Positions 32,320 to 45,223 of a DNA stretch of 64,000 nt are shown here, in pieces. Source of the DNA: Mikania micrantha (Eukaryota; Streptophyta; Magnoliopsida; Asterales; Asteraceae); contig CM018690.1 of assembly GCA_009363875.1 (NCBI GenBank), positions 31,354,800 to 31,418,799 on the forward strand, in the 5' to 3' direction. Positions within the stretch are counted from its first letter, which is position 1, and each line of letters begins with the position of its first letter. The notes below the pieces were generated by a model. It saw only the letters and a program-made list of their open reading frames with translations. It had not been told where the DNA came from and did not search any database. The translations under genes were made by a program, and so were the position numbers.

Positions 32320-32715
32320 TTAAACCACATTCATCAAATCATCGAAAGTCGTCCTACAAATTGGACAAGTTCTTCTATGAACCAACCAAAGGTCAATACA
32401 ATGGCTATGAAACACATGCTCACAGCTTGGAAATCTTTTGCATACCTCAAGATCTTTAAAATCATCCAAACAAATTGAACAACTTAATGATTCTTCAATT
32501 CCTTCATTGATCTTATGGTTGAAAGACCGCAACGTTTGCAACTCCTGTCGTGACAACCCAGAAGACGGATGGTCAGCTCCATGCGGGTCAACTCTAAAAA
32601 GTTCTGATTTGGAAATGAATCCGATAATCGCATAAACTATCATCAAATAAAGGGTGACAATGGAGATTATGCAAAGCAGAGAGAGGGGTGGAGGAGGGAG
32701 CACCATTCTTGACAA
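32320..32715 (-). CDS. RING-H2 finger protein with N-terminal membrane anchor (ATL-like E3 ligase)
   Basis: Single-exon gene of 131 residues. Residues ~8-34 form a hydrophobic membrane segment after a short Pro-rich start. A complete RING-H2 domain sits near the C-terminus, spaced CX2C-X15-C-X-H-X2-H-X2-C-X10-C-X2-C (CSICLDDF ... HVFHSHC ... RRTCPIC), with the conserved Trp after the third pair of ligands. This is the layout of the ATL family of membrane-bound ubiquitin ligases, which pair an E2 through the RING and recruit substrates at endomembranes. It is short for an ATL protein and ends soon after the RING. The ATG at 32715 is the first in frame and precedes the membrane segment directly. 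A TATTAAATA box lies roughly 30-50 bp upstream on the minus strand. Confidence 0.88.
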   Translation of the reverse strand: MSRMVLPPPPLSLLCIISIVTLYLMIVYAIIGFISKSELFRVDPHGADHPSSGLSRQELQTLRSFNHKINEGIEESLSCSICLDDFKDLEVCKRFPSCEHVFHSHCIDLWLVHRRTCPICRTTFDDLMNVV

Positions 32716-32739
32716 TCAGAAAGAAGAAATGGAAGTTGG

Positions 32740-33532
32740 TGTTTTTTGAATATTTAATAAGAAAGAAGGTGAGGAGTTGTTAAAAGTAATTAAAAATGGG
32801 TTTGACCCTAAAAAAATAAAAAAATAATGAAAATATATTTAGTTGGGTTGGAAGGCATCCCTTGACTTTGTTAAAGATTAGCTTCAACTGCAAATAATGG
32901 AAGAACCTGCAGAGGACTAAGCCTATTATTGAATACCAATGATCATAGATTATTATATAATCTAAAATGATATTTTATTTTATAACAGGTTATCAAAATC
33001 TAGATTATATTTAGCAATCTATTAGAAAGTAAAGAACTTTCAGCTTACTATAAAAACATATTTTTGTCATAAATTATGTAAAAAATTATTGTTATGGCAT
33101 CAGCTGGTTTGAAAGTTATATTCCAACCATTATGATGCCAAGTCTGAACAGAAAACTGGGCATCATCCTTCAAGTTGTTAAGGTTAATGAACATGTCATC
33201 AAACATTTGGTGGCCAAGATATCTAAAACAAATACTTGGTTGACAAGCTATCCAAAGTCCCACATTTTTTCTTAAATTTGCAGCAACATTCAATGTATAA
33301 TAAAGAAAAATGACTGTATCAAGATCTATAAAACAGCTTGATTTCACAATCTTATTCAGCAAAACAAAACATGTTGATCACATCAAGAAATGACATGAAT
33401 TATTATGCTCATGCAACACAAGTCGTGCAGAACGAATGGTTGATAAGAGTTAGCGTAATACATTATATATCAGCTACGTTATCATCCGGTTTAGTAGTAG
33501 TTTGAGACAACTTCATCAACATCAAGTAGTAA
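32740..33532 (-). other. Spacer and probable 3' UTR of the PGI gene
   Basis: Downstream of the isomerase stop codon there is ~800 bp of AT-rich sequence before the RING gene promoter. A 104-codon minus-strand ORF (33048-33362) has no recognisable motif, an unremarkable start and coding-unlike composition. I do not call it a gene. The first few hundred bases are likely isomerase 3' UTR. Confidence 0.4.
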
Positions 33533-36500
33533 TTATATCTTGGGCAGTTGAGTTGTTGGCTCTGAAGGCACGTCCGCACTTGCCTGCCGAAGAAATAAAA
33601 ACAAATTCTGGTTGGTAATTTAATCTTATATTGTTTAAAAAGATTATGAATTTGCATCTTTTTGTACCTCAAGATATCTTGTTAGCAACTTGGTGGTACT
33701 ATAATTGAACCCCTCAACTGATTCTCCTTTCTTACGAGATGCATGAAGTTGCCTTCTGACTTGGGATGCAAGTGACTGAAAATTTAACATACCAATAAAA
33801 TTTACTTGCCTTCTGATTAATGAGCTTTACATATTTTATGAATAAAACATATATAACATAAAGATCAAATGCAAAGTGATTTTTTCACACAAAGTGTTTG
33901 GACCATTGACCTCATTAATATGAAGATTGAGGCGAGACAAAAAAGGTACAATAAAATCAAGAATTTACTATCTTAATTTGAGTATACTATTGATATATTA
34001 TTTAAAATAAACAATATTTTTATAAAATTTTGACGCATTGTTGAGTATGTATGTATATATTTTATAATAATGCATACCTTTCCTAGTTCAACTCCCCATT
34101 GATCAAAAGAGTTGATTCCCCAAATGAAACCTTCTACAGCAATTCTGTGCTCATAGATAGCTAGCAACTGTCAGCAGAGGGAAAGATTTTGTAAGATGAT
34201 GTCCGCATCAGATACATTGATGTAAGCAAACTTTATATTGGTCAAACCTGTCCAATTCTATATGCATCCAATGATGGAAGTAGAAGACTAAGTGATGGCC
34301 TGTTCCCAGTGAAGGTCTGTTAATGAAGTTTGAATTAATCATTAATTTAGTGTTCATTTAAAAGCCGAAAAAATTGTATAAACTATGAAGAATATCAATC
34401 ACCTTGTGAGGAACAAGATGAGATGCAACATTCTCATTTTGCAACTGTTCAGGAGTCTGGAAAGAAGATAAAATCATGTTGGAGTTCATATTTTTCTTAT
34501 GAGTGAATTTTAATTGGACACGTAAAGGTTATGCAATCAAATTACCTTCCCATAAGCAAGAGCATCAGGTTGTGCAAAAAAGTTAGACATGAGCTCATCA
34601 TGGTTATTTACCACTTCATCTGTAAACCAAACTTTAGATAATAACCAAAGATGGGAATAAGAGGAAAAAAAAAATGAAAGTAAAACTGAACCTCTAAGGT
34701 AGACAGGTTGTTGGCTTTTCACAATACCGATAAAATCGCAAGGAATAACACGCCCCTGAAAACTCCAAAATCAAGTATAAAGAAAAAGAGCTTTCAGGAG
34801 ATGCAAAAATGAAAAATTATATGCTCTAGGCTGGCACAAGCTATGTTATAAAAGTATAAAATTGCCATCACAGTACACACTTACCTGATGAATTAACTGG
34901 TAAAAACTATGTTGACCATTCGTTCCAGGTTCACCAAAATCAATTTCACCTGCTTCAAAAGGAAGGCGAACACCATCTATGGATACTCCTTTCCCGTTAC
35001 TCTCCATGCTAACCTATACATTAAAATTTGAAATGCAAATATTCAAATATGATAAAACATATGCGATATATATATATATTAATCTACCTGTTGAATGTGT
35101 GGAGCAAGCTTTTCAAGAGCCTGAGTGTAAGGTAGGATAGCCTAGGAAACATAAGAAAGGTTATGTTAATTAATTTAACTAAGAACATGTGAATTGAGTT
35201 GGGTTTTGTAAATAAAAACTCACTCGTGCAGGATATCCAAGAAAAGAGACATTCCATACGCTCAATAAACCCAAAAGAACCTGAAAAAAAATACATATAA
35301 TGTCAATGAATAGAATGTTTAAAAGGCATAACAAGCACAAAGACGATACAAAATGTAAAGGTGTACATATATGTGCATACAGGTATATTATTCTCATACG
35401 GAGCCGAATGGAAATGCTGATCAATGCTTCTAGCACCATTTAGGAATCTATAAATTAGTGAATTCGCATCAGTAAAAATAAAGAAATGAAATCAGATTTA
35501 TGCAGTGGGGTTAGAGAAGATGCAGTTCATATGTTACTGTACTTCTCAATGACTGAGAAACCGTATTGGAGAGATAAAGGTAATACTCCAACAGCACTGC
35601 AAACTGAAATGGATTACAATGATCAATCACATGAATAAATGAATAATTATACTAAGAAAATGGATTTTTTTTATATAATAATTTAAGTAATAACAAACTA
35701 TCTTACCACTGTATCGGCCTCCTACCCAGTCCCAGAATGCAAAAGCATTATTTGGATCAATCCCAAACTTCTCCACAAGCTGCATAAATATATATTTAAA
35801 AAGGTAAAAACCTAAGGTGAAGCAAGATGATTCGCCATCTTACATGTTCCATAAACTATTTTCCAATAGTCCTTTGTACCTCCAGAATTAGTTACAATAG
35901 AATGCTCATACAACTATAAAATCATATAAAAAAATTTATGACAAATAATCACGACAGAAACTAAAGCTGGATATGACAAGTGAACAAAACAAACCAAAAG
36001 AATACACAAGGTCACGTCAGTTTTGTGAATCAAACCTTAAGATTTGTGCTAACAGCTACCATGTGCTTTGAAACAGCTTGCGGCCTAGAAACAGTAGATA
36101 AAAGGACCAACGTATATGAGAGGATAAAAGAAGGCATGATTTCTTTAATTATTTAGTATAACAAAATTTTATTAAAATTTGTAACATTGCTATTTGATCC
36201 ACAAAATTTAATAGAAACACAGGCTGGTGCACTAACCCTAAAGCAGATGAGATCCATTCCCTCAATGTACGTGCATTCAGCATGGTCTCAGCTGTAGTAA
36301 AAGTCTTGGAAACTACAACAACTGCATTTCATACAAAAAATACCATTAATCGCAAAAAGATATAGTGTTAGGTGCTTTGAAATTGAAAAACATATACGAT
36401 ACATTATAAAGTGAAGTTACATCACCTAATGTGGTCTCTGGATCCAAGCCTGAAATATTTCTGGCAACATCCACTGGATCAACATTAGCTAGACTGCAGA

Positions 36501-39500
36501 AATATCCAGGATATATAAGTAAATATTGCTGTCGCATAAGCAGAATGGCAGGGAACATGCTTTATATGGAAAGAAGTGATATGAAATCATGTAAATAAAA
36601 ATCATTATAAGTTCGTTTATGTAAGCAAGCAGCATGAGATTAGATTTTTACAATTAACCAATAAAAGTGTAGGTAGTTCCATAAAATGTTCAACTTTGCT
36701 CATTAAGAAAATAAGACACCCGCAAAGAGAAATATAACTGTTCTTTTTCACAACAATTTTCTCTCTATCTTTATAAATACAGACATAAATATCTAATTTC
36801 ATGTTTACATTATCAACACAAGCTCCAAAAGAAAAGAATGTAAAAAGTATAAGGAAATATCATATTCATATTAACAATGTTTCAAGAATTATGTGCAATT
36901 CCCATTGTGCTATGAAGTTAAGAGCTTCAATAACTCAGTTGGAGGCAACGTTCCTAATTAACCTTCAATTCTAGATAAATAACCAAGCAGGTCTCATAAT
37001 GGCACTCACATTATGTTATTTTAAAATCATTATGATACAGTTTACTTCTAAAGCCCAAGAACTCATGATGGTTTAACAATCCTGTTAATCATTTGAACTT
37101 GATGCAGATACAGTAGTTGGGGTGTTAGTATCATTGAAAGAATGGGGATTCTGTTTGGTTCATGCAGTCTCAAACTGTTAATTTATTTGATAAAATGAAC
37201 TGCACACCTAGGAAGTAATTCTTTTTAGAATGCCATTTGGTCTGAGAAATACATGAATAAAATAAGTTCTAATGTTCTAACAATAAAAAAAGTTCTAATG
37301 TTCTAACAATAAAAAAAAGTTCTAATGTTCTAACAATAAAAAAGGTTCTAATGATCTATTAATAAAATATCTCAAATACCTTTTATATATAATATAAAAA
37401 AGGGGAAATTGTTAGCCTGATACTGGGCTTAGGCTGGAGTCCATTTAACCTTTTGGACTACATTTAGATCATTAAAGTTGCACCTATCTTGGAAAACTAT
37501 GCTATCACACATTGGCATATCCAAAAGTCCAGAAAGTCCCATCATCATCATTCCAAAATTAATCCATCTTTACTCCTGTAGTTTATTTTCAAACAAATAC
37601 CCAGCTTTATTTCATCACCAGCATTATAATACTTGACAACTGTTAGGTTTACGAAGGCCTTTAGGGAGATTAGGGCAGCCGGCCCTAGTCCGGCCCTATG
37701 TCCGGCCCGTTAGTTGTTTAACCTAATTGTAATCTCTATAAATACCCGTATCATGTAATTGTAATCTTTGGTCTGAACTTAATGATAAATACCTAGTTGC
37801 AGCCCGTGGACGTAGGTTCCCCACTGGAACCGAACCACGTAAAATTCTTGTGTCGTATCGTTTATTATTTTCTCGTCTGCGTGATTATCGTGTGTTAGTG
37901 TGTGTGTGATACCCAACAACTGGTACCAAAGCTGGGTTCTGAGTTTCATCACTAACCATCACTGTTCTGCCGGAATCGCCGCGACCGGCCGCCGGAGTCG
38001 CCGCCGCTGCTGTTGCTCTTGCCGGATTAGGGTTCCGACGCCGTCACTGCCGGATTAGGATTCCGGAGCCGGCGCCGCCGCCGCCACCACTGCCGGATTA
38101 GGGTTCCGGCGAACCTGATTTGACCAGAAAAGTCCGATTCCGACTTGAATCGTTCTGATTGCAGCAGTTTGTTGCTGTTCGGGGCTGCTTCCGCTGTTGT
38201 TTGGGTCAGGTGTGTTCGGGTTTGATTGATCGGGTTCAGTTTGGGCGTTATTGGGGTTTGATATCGCAGGTGAAAGTTTTTTGTGTTTGGGTACCGGGTT
38301 AAACTCTTGAAACGATGATTAGGGTTTTGGTTTAGAAACTCTTGGATTTACTGGGTTAGAGTTTGTTTTTCTGTTTCGTTTGACTCATAATCAACTTAAA
38401 AAAGGAGGAACCGGGTTATGTGAATATTCAGCATTCGGGTGAAGATTTGTCTGCAGGAGATCATCAGGTAACTGTTTGAAGTTTGTTCTGATTATCGAGT
38501 TGTTGCAGGAGCAAGTTAGTTTTGTTTGACAGGGTTCAGTAGAACAACCGTCAAGTTCAGGCCAGTGCCATTGCTGTGTCTGTTCACTATTTTTTTGTTT
38601 TCGTTCCTGCTTGTTATAGTTATAACTGAAAACAGGATGAAATCGAAATGTTTATCGGTTGTGGATCTCGGTTGATTGGTTTGTCAAGGAAATTGGATGT
38701 GGTACAAACGATGGATAAAACTTGGAGAAAATGGAACCAGTGAGTGTGCTGGTGACGACATAAGTGAAAAGGAGTTTAGTGAAAGTCATGTGAACTACTG
38801 CTCGTTCGGAAGATTTTTCGGTTAGAGTTTGCGTTAACTAATCGTGTGTACGGTCATAGAACCCTTGGTACCGCTTACTTTTCATGAAAGTTCTACTGTT
38901 GTTATAATCGTTTGCCTGTTAGCTGATTTTGAACTGTCTTGTTCAATGGTGATCAGTGGTACAACATTTGAGGTGATCTGGGATCCGGTACTGGGTGAAG
39001 ACATTTGCCGTGGAAGTACGTTTGGGGATTCATCTCATGGAGTATTGGTTTGGCATGGGTTGGGATAACAAGGACAGTGGGACCTTGGCATAGTTGACTG
39101 CTTGACTTGGTAGAGCTGCATAGAGGTGTGGACATTCTTTAGAGTCGATGTCCAGAGATATTTGAATTCTGCGTCTGAAAATGTGTCTGGGCTAGATGCA
39201 TCGGGATTCAGTGGAACGCAGTGAAGACTCTTGGTTCTGAGATTCTGTTTTGCTTCATTATATTGTTACGGTGTTACCTACTTCAATGAAGCATCGGTGA
39301 ATCTGTTTGATTGAAGACTTTTAGGAGATATGAGATTACGTATCACCGGAAGAAATGGACCAACTTCCGAGTAGTAAAGTCTGGGCTCGTTGCATCGGGT
39401 AGAGCTAAGTGGATTCGTATTGCAAGCATGAATCCTGGAGCCACTAGGATGTCAGCTCGAGCGTATTCGGAGGTTTAAACCTGGATGAGGATTTGGTAAC

Positions 39501-42292
39501 AGTGGGAGCACGAGGCGTGTTTCGGGCACAGTTACTTAGTGACATTGAGTTTTGAGACCGGAATTCCGAATGGAAATTCTCTCCATGGGTGCTTGTATTT
39601 TTTTGGGGAGTGTTCTTTCCTCTGGAGTGTCTGGAGCCAGTTATTCGAGTAAGTAGGTGCCGGTTGAGATTGAGGATGAGTCATTGGTTGTGTTTGCTAT
39701 GACTGAGTCTGTGATGACTGTATTGGAGCCATGGGTGCTTCAATGGGCCTTTCAGGTTACTGATGAGAAAGGCCGCTGCAGCTAGGTTGATTAAAGATAC
39801 ATGGTTTAAAGTTTGGTTTGTTCTTGGGAGCTGGACCTGAAGACTTCTATTCCTGTATGTTTTGAAGATTACTGAAGTTACTGGATGATGGGGTTGCTAT
39901 GTGCTTTGGATGGCGGGCTTGATTCTATCGCAAGGCCTCCGAGTGGGAGATTGTTAGGTTTACGAAGGCCTTTAGGGAGATTAGGGCAGCCGGCCCTAGT
40001 CTGGCCCTATGTCCGGCCCGTTAGTTGTTTAACCTAATTGTAATCTCTATAAATACCCGTATCATGTAATTGTAATCTTTGATCTGAACTTAATGAAAAA
40101 TACCTAGTTGCAGCCCGTGTACGTAGGTTCCCCACTGGAACCGAACCACGTAAAATTCTTGTGTCGTATCGTTTATTATTTTCTCGTCTGCGTGATTATC
40201 ATGTGTTAGTGTGTGTGTGATACCCAACAACAACCAACCTTTCCAAGTGGAAACTTACCTTCTCTCAGGGATTTGTATTGATCTATATATTGTGTAACTT
40301 CATGTGCTTCAACATTAGACCACTGCCAACTTCTCCTAAAATTGTTTTTGTATGATCTTACAAAAGGTATAAAGTATTATTCATTTTGTTTTATAACAGG
40401 TCTACACCTTCATCGGCAGCAGAACTATGCGGTGATGGCATGTTTTAGATACACCTATAAATTCAACCAAGAATCATTTATTTTTTAATGTTTATGCCAA
40501 AGACTTTCACATTAATTGCATGCTTTAGACACTTTCATAAATTCAACCACAAATCAGTCCCTAGAACTTCAGTGCTGCTATAGCATTAATAATAAGTATA
40601 TGACTATTGCTAGAATCAAAATTCAGATTTGCTAACGGTATCAATAGACAGTAATCCAACCATTTCCATGCTTATTGATTATTCATTAGTATGATGTTTT
40701 TCTTTCTTCTTTTCTATCTCCAGTGATGTAACACTTCTCTAATCTCATTCTCTTATACATGAAAAACGGAAGTTAACATAGAGCCCAATCCTGACTTGTG
40801 GGTTCCCTTTTATTATGGTCCTTGGTTTCCTCTACATAGAATATAATAAATACAGAAGAGATAAGCCATCATGGTACTTGTATAATTTGGCATGTCATGT
40901 TGACTTTAAATGTGAAACCAATAAAACTACAATCAGCCTAGGCATTTATTGTTAATGAGATACAAGTTCACAAAAAAAACAGATTCCATGTTTGTATAAG
41001 ATTAACATGCTTTAAAGATGTAATCAAGATACAAAACCACTATCTAAATAGAAAATTAAAGATAAGAATACATTTACTTCATCACAAAGAACACAGTATA
41101 TCTACTTACAAGCGAAGTTGCCGTCCTCCCGCTAATTTACTAGCCTCTGAATCTGCAATTTTCCAATTTTTTTATTAACAAGAATTTTCTTTTTTAAAAT
41201 CTACACATCCCACTAAAAGAACATTGATTAATATATGGCTCAAAAGTGGAGCAAGGAAAGCAAACCTGTTTGAAGAGCAGTGTGCACAAACAAGGGGCCA
41301 AGAAAGCTTCCACCAATACCAATAGCAATCACATTTGTCAATGCCTTCCCTGTGGCCCCAACCTAACAAAGGTTGAATGTTACTCAAAAACACTACAAAA
41401 TTTTACTCAAACGATATGTATTACCTATATAATATTTTTTTCAAATGAGTTCATAAAACGGATAAGTACCCAGGAACCGTTGCGAACTTTATCCGAGAAT
41501 TCTTTTATCTTATCAAGAACCTGCCAAACATCTGGTACCACATTCTTCCCATCACAGTTTATTGTTGTATCCTTTGAAGCACGAAGAGCTACATGGAGCA
41601 CAGACCTGTTCTCTGTGCTGTTTATCTGAAGTGTAGACCATAAAACATTTTTCAATAAATTTCTCATTGACAGTTAAATGAGAATAAATTGAAGTCCATA
41701 GCTTTACTTACATGCTCCCCATTGAACATACTATTAATCTTTTGTTTGAGGTGTGCTTCCTGCACTAGGAAAAAAGATAATCAGAAAACATATCACTTCT
41801 TTATTATGTCAAATAACATTATTCCATTGATTAATATAAGTATAATGTTGTTATCTCATCCTCAACCAAAGAGAAATAAGACCAGTCTACCTCAGCAAGT
41901 GCAAAGAGCTTAGAAACCGTATCGATAGTGGCCCTCTGTCTTGAATAGTCCAAGAATATCTCATCAAACTCGCTGTATCACAACAAAAAGAAAAGAAAAG
42001 AAAAAAAGAACATCACTCTGTAAGCCTAATCATACAATTCAACAAAATTTAGACAGTTGATAAGAAGTTTGAAACAATCATACAGCATCATGGACTTGCA
42101 TCGGTCAGTGTCAGTCATCAAATCACGCAAATGCGTTTTATCAATTTCCTCAACATGAACCTGCAAATAAATTAACGAATAGAATTCAAAACGAAGACAC
42201 GTAATTCGTCAAATACAGACAGAAACCGAGGTATATAAGTGACTGACCTTCAAGTCTTTCCATGGCGTAGTGTCAGAAATTAGAGTAGCCAT
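33533..42292 (-). CDS. PGIC: Cytosolic glucose-6-phosphate isomerase, 23 coding exons, 566 aa
   Basis: The enzyme interconverts glucose-6-phosphate and fructose-6-phosphate in glycolysis and sucrose synthesis. Exons (high to low): 42292-42248, 42160-42084, 41972-41891, 41759-41712, 41625-41470, 41362-41266, 41152-41110, 36493-36426, 36321-36237, 36084-36036, 35779-35707, 35603-35543, 35447-35381, 35280-35224, 35141-35088, 35013-34885, 34755-34692, 34619-34546, 34456-34403, 34316-34248, 34167-34078, 33775-33668, 33583-33533. All introns are GT-AG and the total is 1701 nt, in frame with no stop. Both family signatures are present: [15 protein letters not shown] across exons 11-12 and [14 protein letters not shown] in exon 21, ending with the catalytic Lys at residue 514. 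[11 protein letters not shown] (exon 16) carries the catalytic Glu and His. There is no transit peptide ([15 protein letters not shown]), so it is cytosolic rather than plastidial. Length and intron number match other plant PgiC genes. Intron 7 (4.6 kb) houses a retroelement. Confidence 0.95.
37264..37345. repeat. Short tandem repeat in PGI intron 7
   Basis: A ~26-bp unit, AAGTTCTAATGTTCTAACAAT plus an A-run, is repeated three to four times in a row with a decaying last copy. Confidence 0.75.
37641..40229 (+). mobile_element. Non-coding LTR retrotransposon (LARD/TRIM-like) in PGI intron 7
   Basis: Two 278-bp LTRs (37641-37918 and 39952-40229) with TGTTAGG...CCAACA ends flank 2.0 kb of non-coding DNA. 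The target duplication ACAAC is perfect (37636-37640, 40230-40234). A primer-binding-like site CTGGTACCAAAGCTGGG follows the first LTR, and a polypurine tract GAGTGGGAGAT precedes the second. I count five substitutions between the LTRs (about 1.8%). The internal part begins with GC-rich GCCGGA/GCCGCC codon-like runs, then carries unbroken but unrecognisable text with no gag or pol motif. It is inserted antisense to the gene. The intron's splice sites are intact. Confidence 0.93.
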
Positions 42293-42450
42293 CTGAAACG
42301 ATTATCAAGCAAAAAGCTAAATCAAATAGTCAATTGATAAAACCGATCAAATTACATGACCAGATTCACGCAAAATATTTGAAAAAAAAAACGGAATAAC
42401 AATCGGATCACAAAGATCCAATAACCGATTAATGAATCTGAAGAAATTAC
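42293..42450 (-). other. 5' UTR intron of the PGI gene
   Basis: A good donor (CTCCAG followed by GTAATTTC) at 42450 and an acceptor (GTTTCAG) ending directly before the start ATG define a likely intron in the 5' leader. The CT-rich stretch beyond it (42451 to about 42540: TTCATCATCTTCCTC...) looks like the first non-coding exon. Introns just before the ATG often raise expression in plants. Confidence 0.55.
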
Positions 42451-42540
42451 CTGGAGATGATGAGGAAGATGATGAAAGGGCAAATATGAAATTGCAATGT
42501 GTGAGCAGAGAGAAGATGACGTGGATCAGTAGGGCATGGT

Positions 42541-43120
42541 GTTTCTATGGACGGCGTAAAATATCAAATAATACAACTAAACGACCATCCTGTGGACGAC
42601 GATGAGAATCCGCCTGACTGTTTATCCCCAATCGAAACACCACCAACCTAAAACCAATTTTAGGTAACCATGATAATAAAATAAATGTTTTTTTTTTGTA
42701 TTTTTCTTGTCTAATAATACAGAACCACCATCAAGTTAGGCCAGTGTCACCGGTAACAGACTAATTTTTATAAAATCAAACGGACGTGACGTTTACATAA
42801 ACATGGCTAATCACAAAATAAGATATACAAAATTAGAGTGTCTAGGTTCTTTATATATCACATGTTGCGTTAACATGCGTTGTAAACATGACCTACGATT
42901 GAAACTATAAACTTAAAGAAAAAGTTAGTAACAAATCTAACGGATAAAACTTTGATATAAACATAGATAAACACAAAAATAAATGTATTTGTCATGCATC
43001 ACGTGTTGCGACATAAATAGAACATGATATTGATACTTTAAATAAAATAGTCTTGGAAAATAATGAAACAAAAAACAAAAAAAAAAACACCAAAAAGAAG
43101 ACAAAAATAAAAAGGATAAA
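42541..43120. other. Intergenic, probable PGI promoter side
   Basis: AT-rich with no ORF. It would contain the promoter of the minus-strand PGI gene, but I see no decisive box. Confidence 0.4.
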
Positions 43121-43381
43121 TAAAAAAACTCGTTATTGAGATGTTAGGCTCAAAATTTGGATGGAAGAAATGGAGCAGAGCGTGATAATAAGTTAATAAC
43201 CTAAGAGTAAAAACATTTAAATAATAATAAAATACGTCGTATGTTATGAAATAAAATGTTTTATAAGAATCATATAAATATAAAAATATAAGGAATTTAA
43301 AAGGAAAAAAAATGAAAAAAAAGCTTAAAACCTAGTGAAAGGATTGGAGGACGAAGCATGCAACAATTCAAGTGTAAGCAT

Positions 43382-43570
43382 ACTTTTTTTTTGATGTGTG
43401 GTAAACTCCGGGCCCCCTCAATACCCGACTAACCAAGGAGAACGGGTAAACCGCAGGCTCAAGCACCCGGGTCGGTGGCCTTGCGGAGAAAATGCCACCC
43501 CCATGACTAGAACCCATGATCTCAAGGTTTAAGCGCAACACCCTTACCACTAGGCTATCTCCACAAGGTT
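43382..43570 (-). mobile_element. tRNA-derived SINE inside repeat R
   Basis: The minus strand has an A box (TAGCCTAGTGGTAAGG) and B box (GGGTTCTAGTC) in tRNA spacing and ends in an A-run (plus-strand T-run at 43384). A perfect 12-bp target duplication AAGTGTAAGCAT flanks it (43370-43381, 43571-43582). The insertion is absent from the second copy of R, so it post-dates the duplication. Confidence 0.92.
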
Positions 43571-43934
43571 AAGTGTAAGCATTAATAAAATACATTGTTA
43601 AGCATTAATAAAATACATTGTTGTTAAGATATAAATTTTATAATAAAAGTTATTTAATATAAACATAGAAGAAAATTCGAAGACAAAAATCAAAATAATT
43701 CAACAAACTTTGTGGTATAAAAAGTTGAAATATTTGATATAAAAGCATAAGAAAATTAAAAGAATAATTTTTTTTTGATCGCTACCTACTCCAACCCATG
43801 ACCCAATAATTGATTTAATCTTTCCAAGTTTTACTACTTATATCAAACCAAAATAGCTTTACTAAGTTAAGAAATAATAGTATTTAATATAAAAAGAATT
43901 ACATTATGATTGGCAACCAACTTTTAGTTACATT

Positions 43935-44135
43935 ATGAACACGTGACAAATTTCTGGAGTATCATCGTGTCAACAGTAGTACCACCCAATCATATCCAAC
44001 ACCAAGCCACCAGTTTTAGAGAAAACTTAATACTTTGCGAAAACACACTTATGGGATTCGAACCTATGACAATTTGGTTTCTGACCCTTATTTCACCACC
44101 AAAATATCGCTAGGCTATACTGCCTTTCGTCTGTA
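43935..44135 (-). mobile_element. Possible second SINE, diverged
   Basis: The minus strand reads a tRNA-like head GGCAGTATAGCCTAGCG and a B box AGGTTCGAATCCC, followed by ~140 bp of body. I could not find a clear A tail or target duplication, so the extent is uncertain. Confidence 0.5.
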
Positions 44136-45223
44136 ACATGCAAATAACATTGAAAACCGCCACGTAATCATTGAAAACTAGCGTAACTTCCGAAAATCGT
44201 CGTAACCATCAAAACTGTCGAAAACGGATCTTAATCACCGTAACCATGCAAAACTGACAAAAACCGCCATGTAACCATAAATGTCCCAAAGCCAATAATC
44301 GTCATGTAACCGTCGTAACTATCAGAAATTGCAATTAAATATTTTTACAAAACAATAATCATATATAGAGTGTTCAAGACAGAGACCATTATACCGTAAT
44401 TATATAAGGATCCTATATTTCACACTCAAATGAATAGGTAAATGAATTCGAAACCTGAAAAACGATCCAAATTCTTATTCGGGTTGTTCGGACAGATTCG
44501 AGTCGGATATCCATTTTTCTAGTTCAGATCGAACCGGATATCCAAAAATAAAAACAAAAACTCGTTACAGAGATGTTAGGCTCAAAATTGGGTGGAAGAA
44601 ATAGAGAAGAGAGTGTGATAATAACCTAAAAGTAAAAAACATTTAAATAATAATAAAATATGACGTATGTTATGGCATAAAATTTTTTATGAAAATTATT
44701 TAAATATAAAAATATAAGGAATTTAAAAGGAAAAGAAAAGAAAAAAAATGTCTCAAAACCTAGTGGAAGGATTGGAGGTCGAAGCATGCAATAATTCAAG
44801 TGTAAGCCTACTTAAATATTAATAAAATAAATGATATCATATGTTAAGATATAAAAATTTATAAAAGTTGTTTAATATAAACATAGAAGACAATTCAAAG
44901 AAAACAACCAAAATAATTCAACGAACGTAACGGTATAAAAGTTAAAAAATGTGATATAAAAGTACAAGAATATTTATTTTTGATCTCTACCTACTTCAAC
45001 CCATGATGATTTAATTTTTCCCAGTCTTACCATGTATCAAACCAAAATAGCTCAACTAAGTCAAGAAATAATAGTATTTAATTAATATAAAAAGAAATAC
45101 ATTATGATTGGTAACCGACTTTTAATTCAAGAATTAAGATATATATAATAATATATATAGAATTGTGAACATAAAATTGTTCGTTCGTATCATGTCGAAA
45201 GTTCGAGTTTTATTTGTTGTTAA

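Larger units (their letters stand above)
43121..44440. repeat. Repeat unit R-S, first copy
   Basis: The R part (43121-43920, interrupted by a SINE) begins AACTCGTTATTGAGATGTTAGG. The S part (about 44130-44440) begins TAACATGCAAATAAC and contains many CCGTCGTAACCATC-like words. Each recurs further right: R at 44563-45130 and S at about 47285-47570, at perhaps 80-85% identity by eye. The block looks like an old tandem duplication of an unidentified repeat. Confidence 0.7.

Noticed and set aside
33048..33362. 104-codon minus-strand ORF downstream of PGI
   Set aside because: It has no motif, and its AT-rich composition and position suit a 3' UTR or spacer. It is kept only as a note.
41246..41667. 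ORFs on both strands over PGI exons 5 and 6
   Set aside because: These are shadows or single-exon fragments of the isomerase gene, whose spliced frame explains the region fully.
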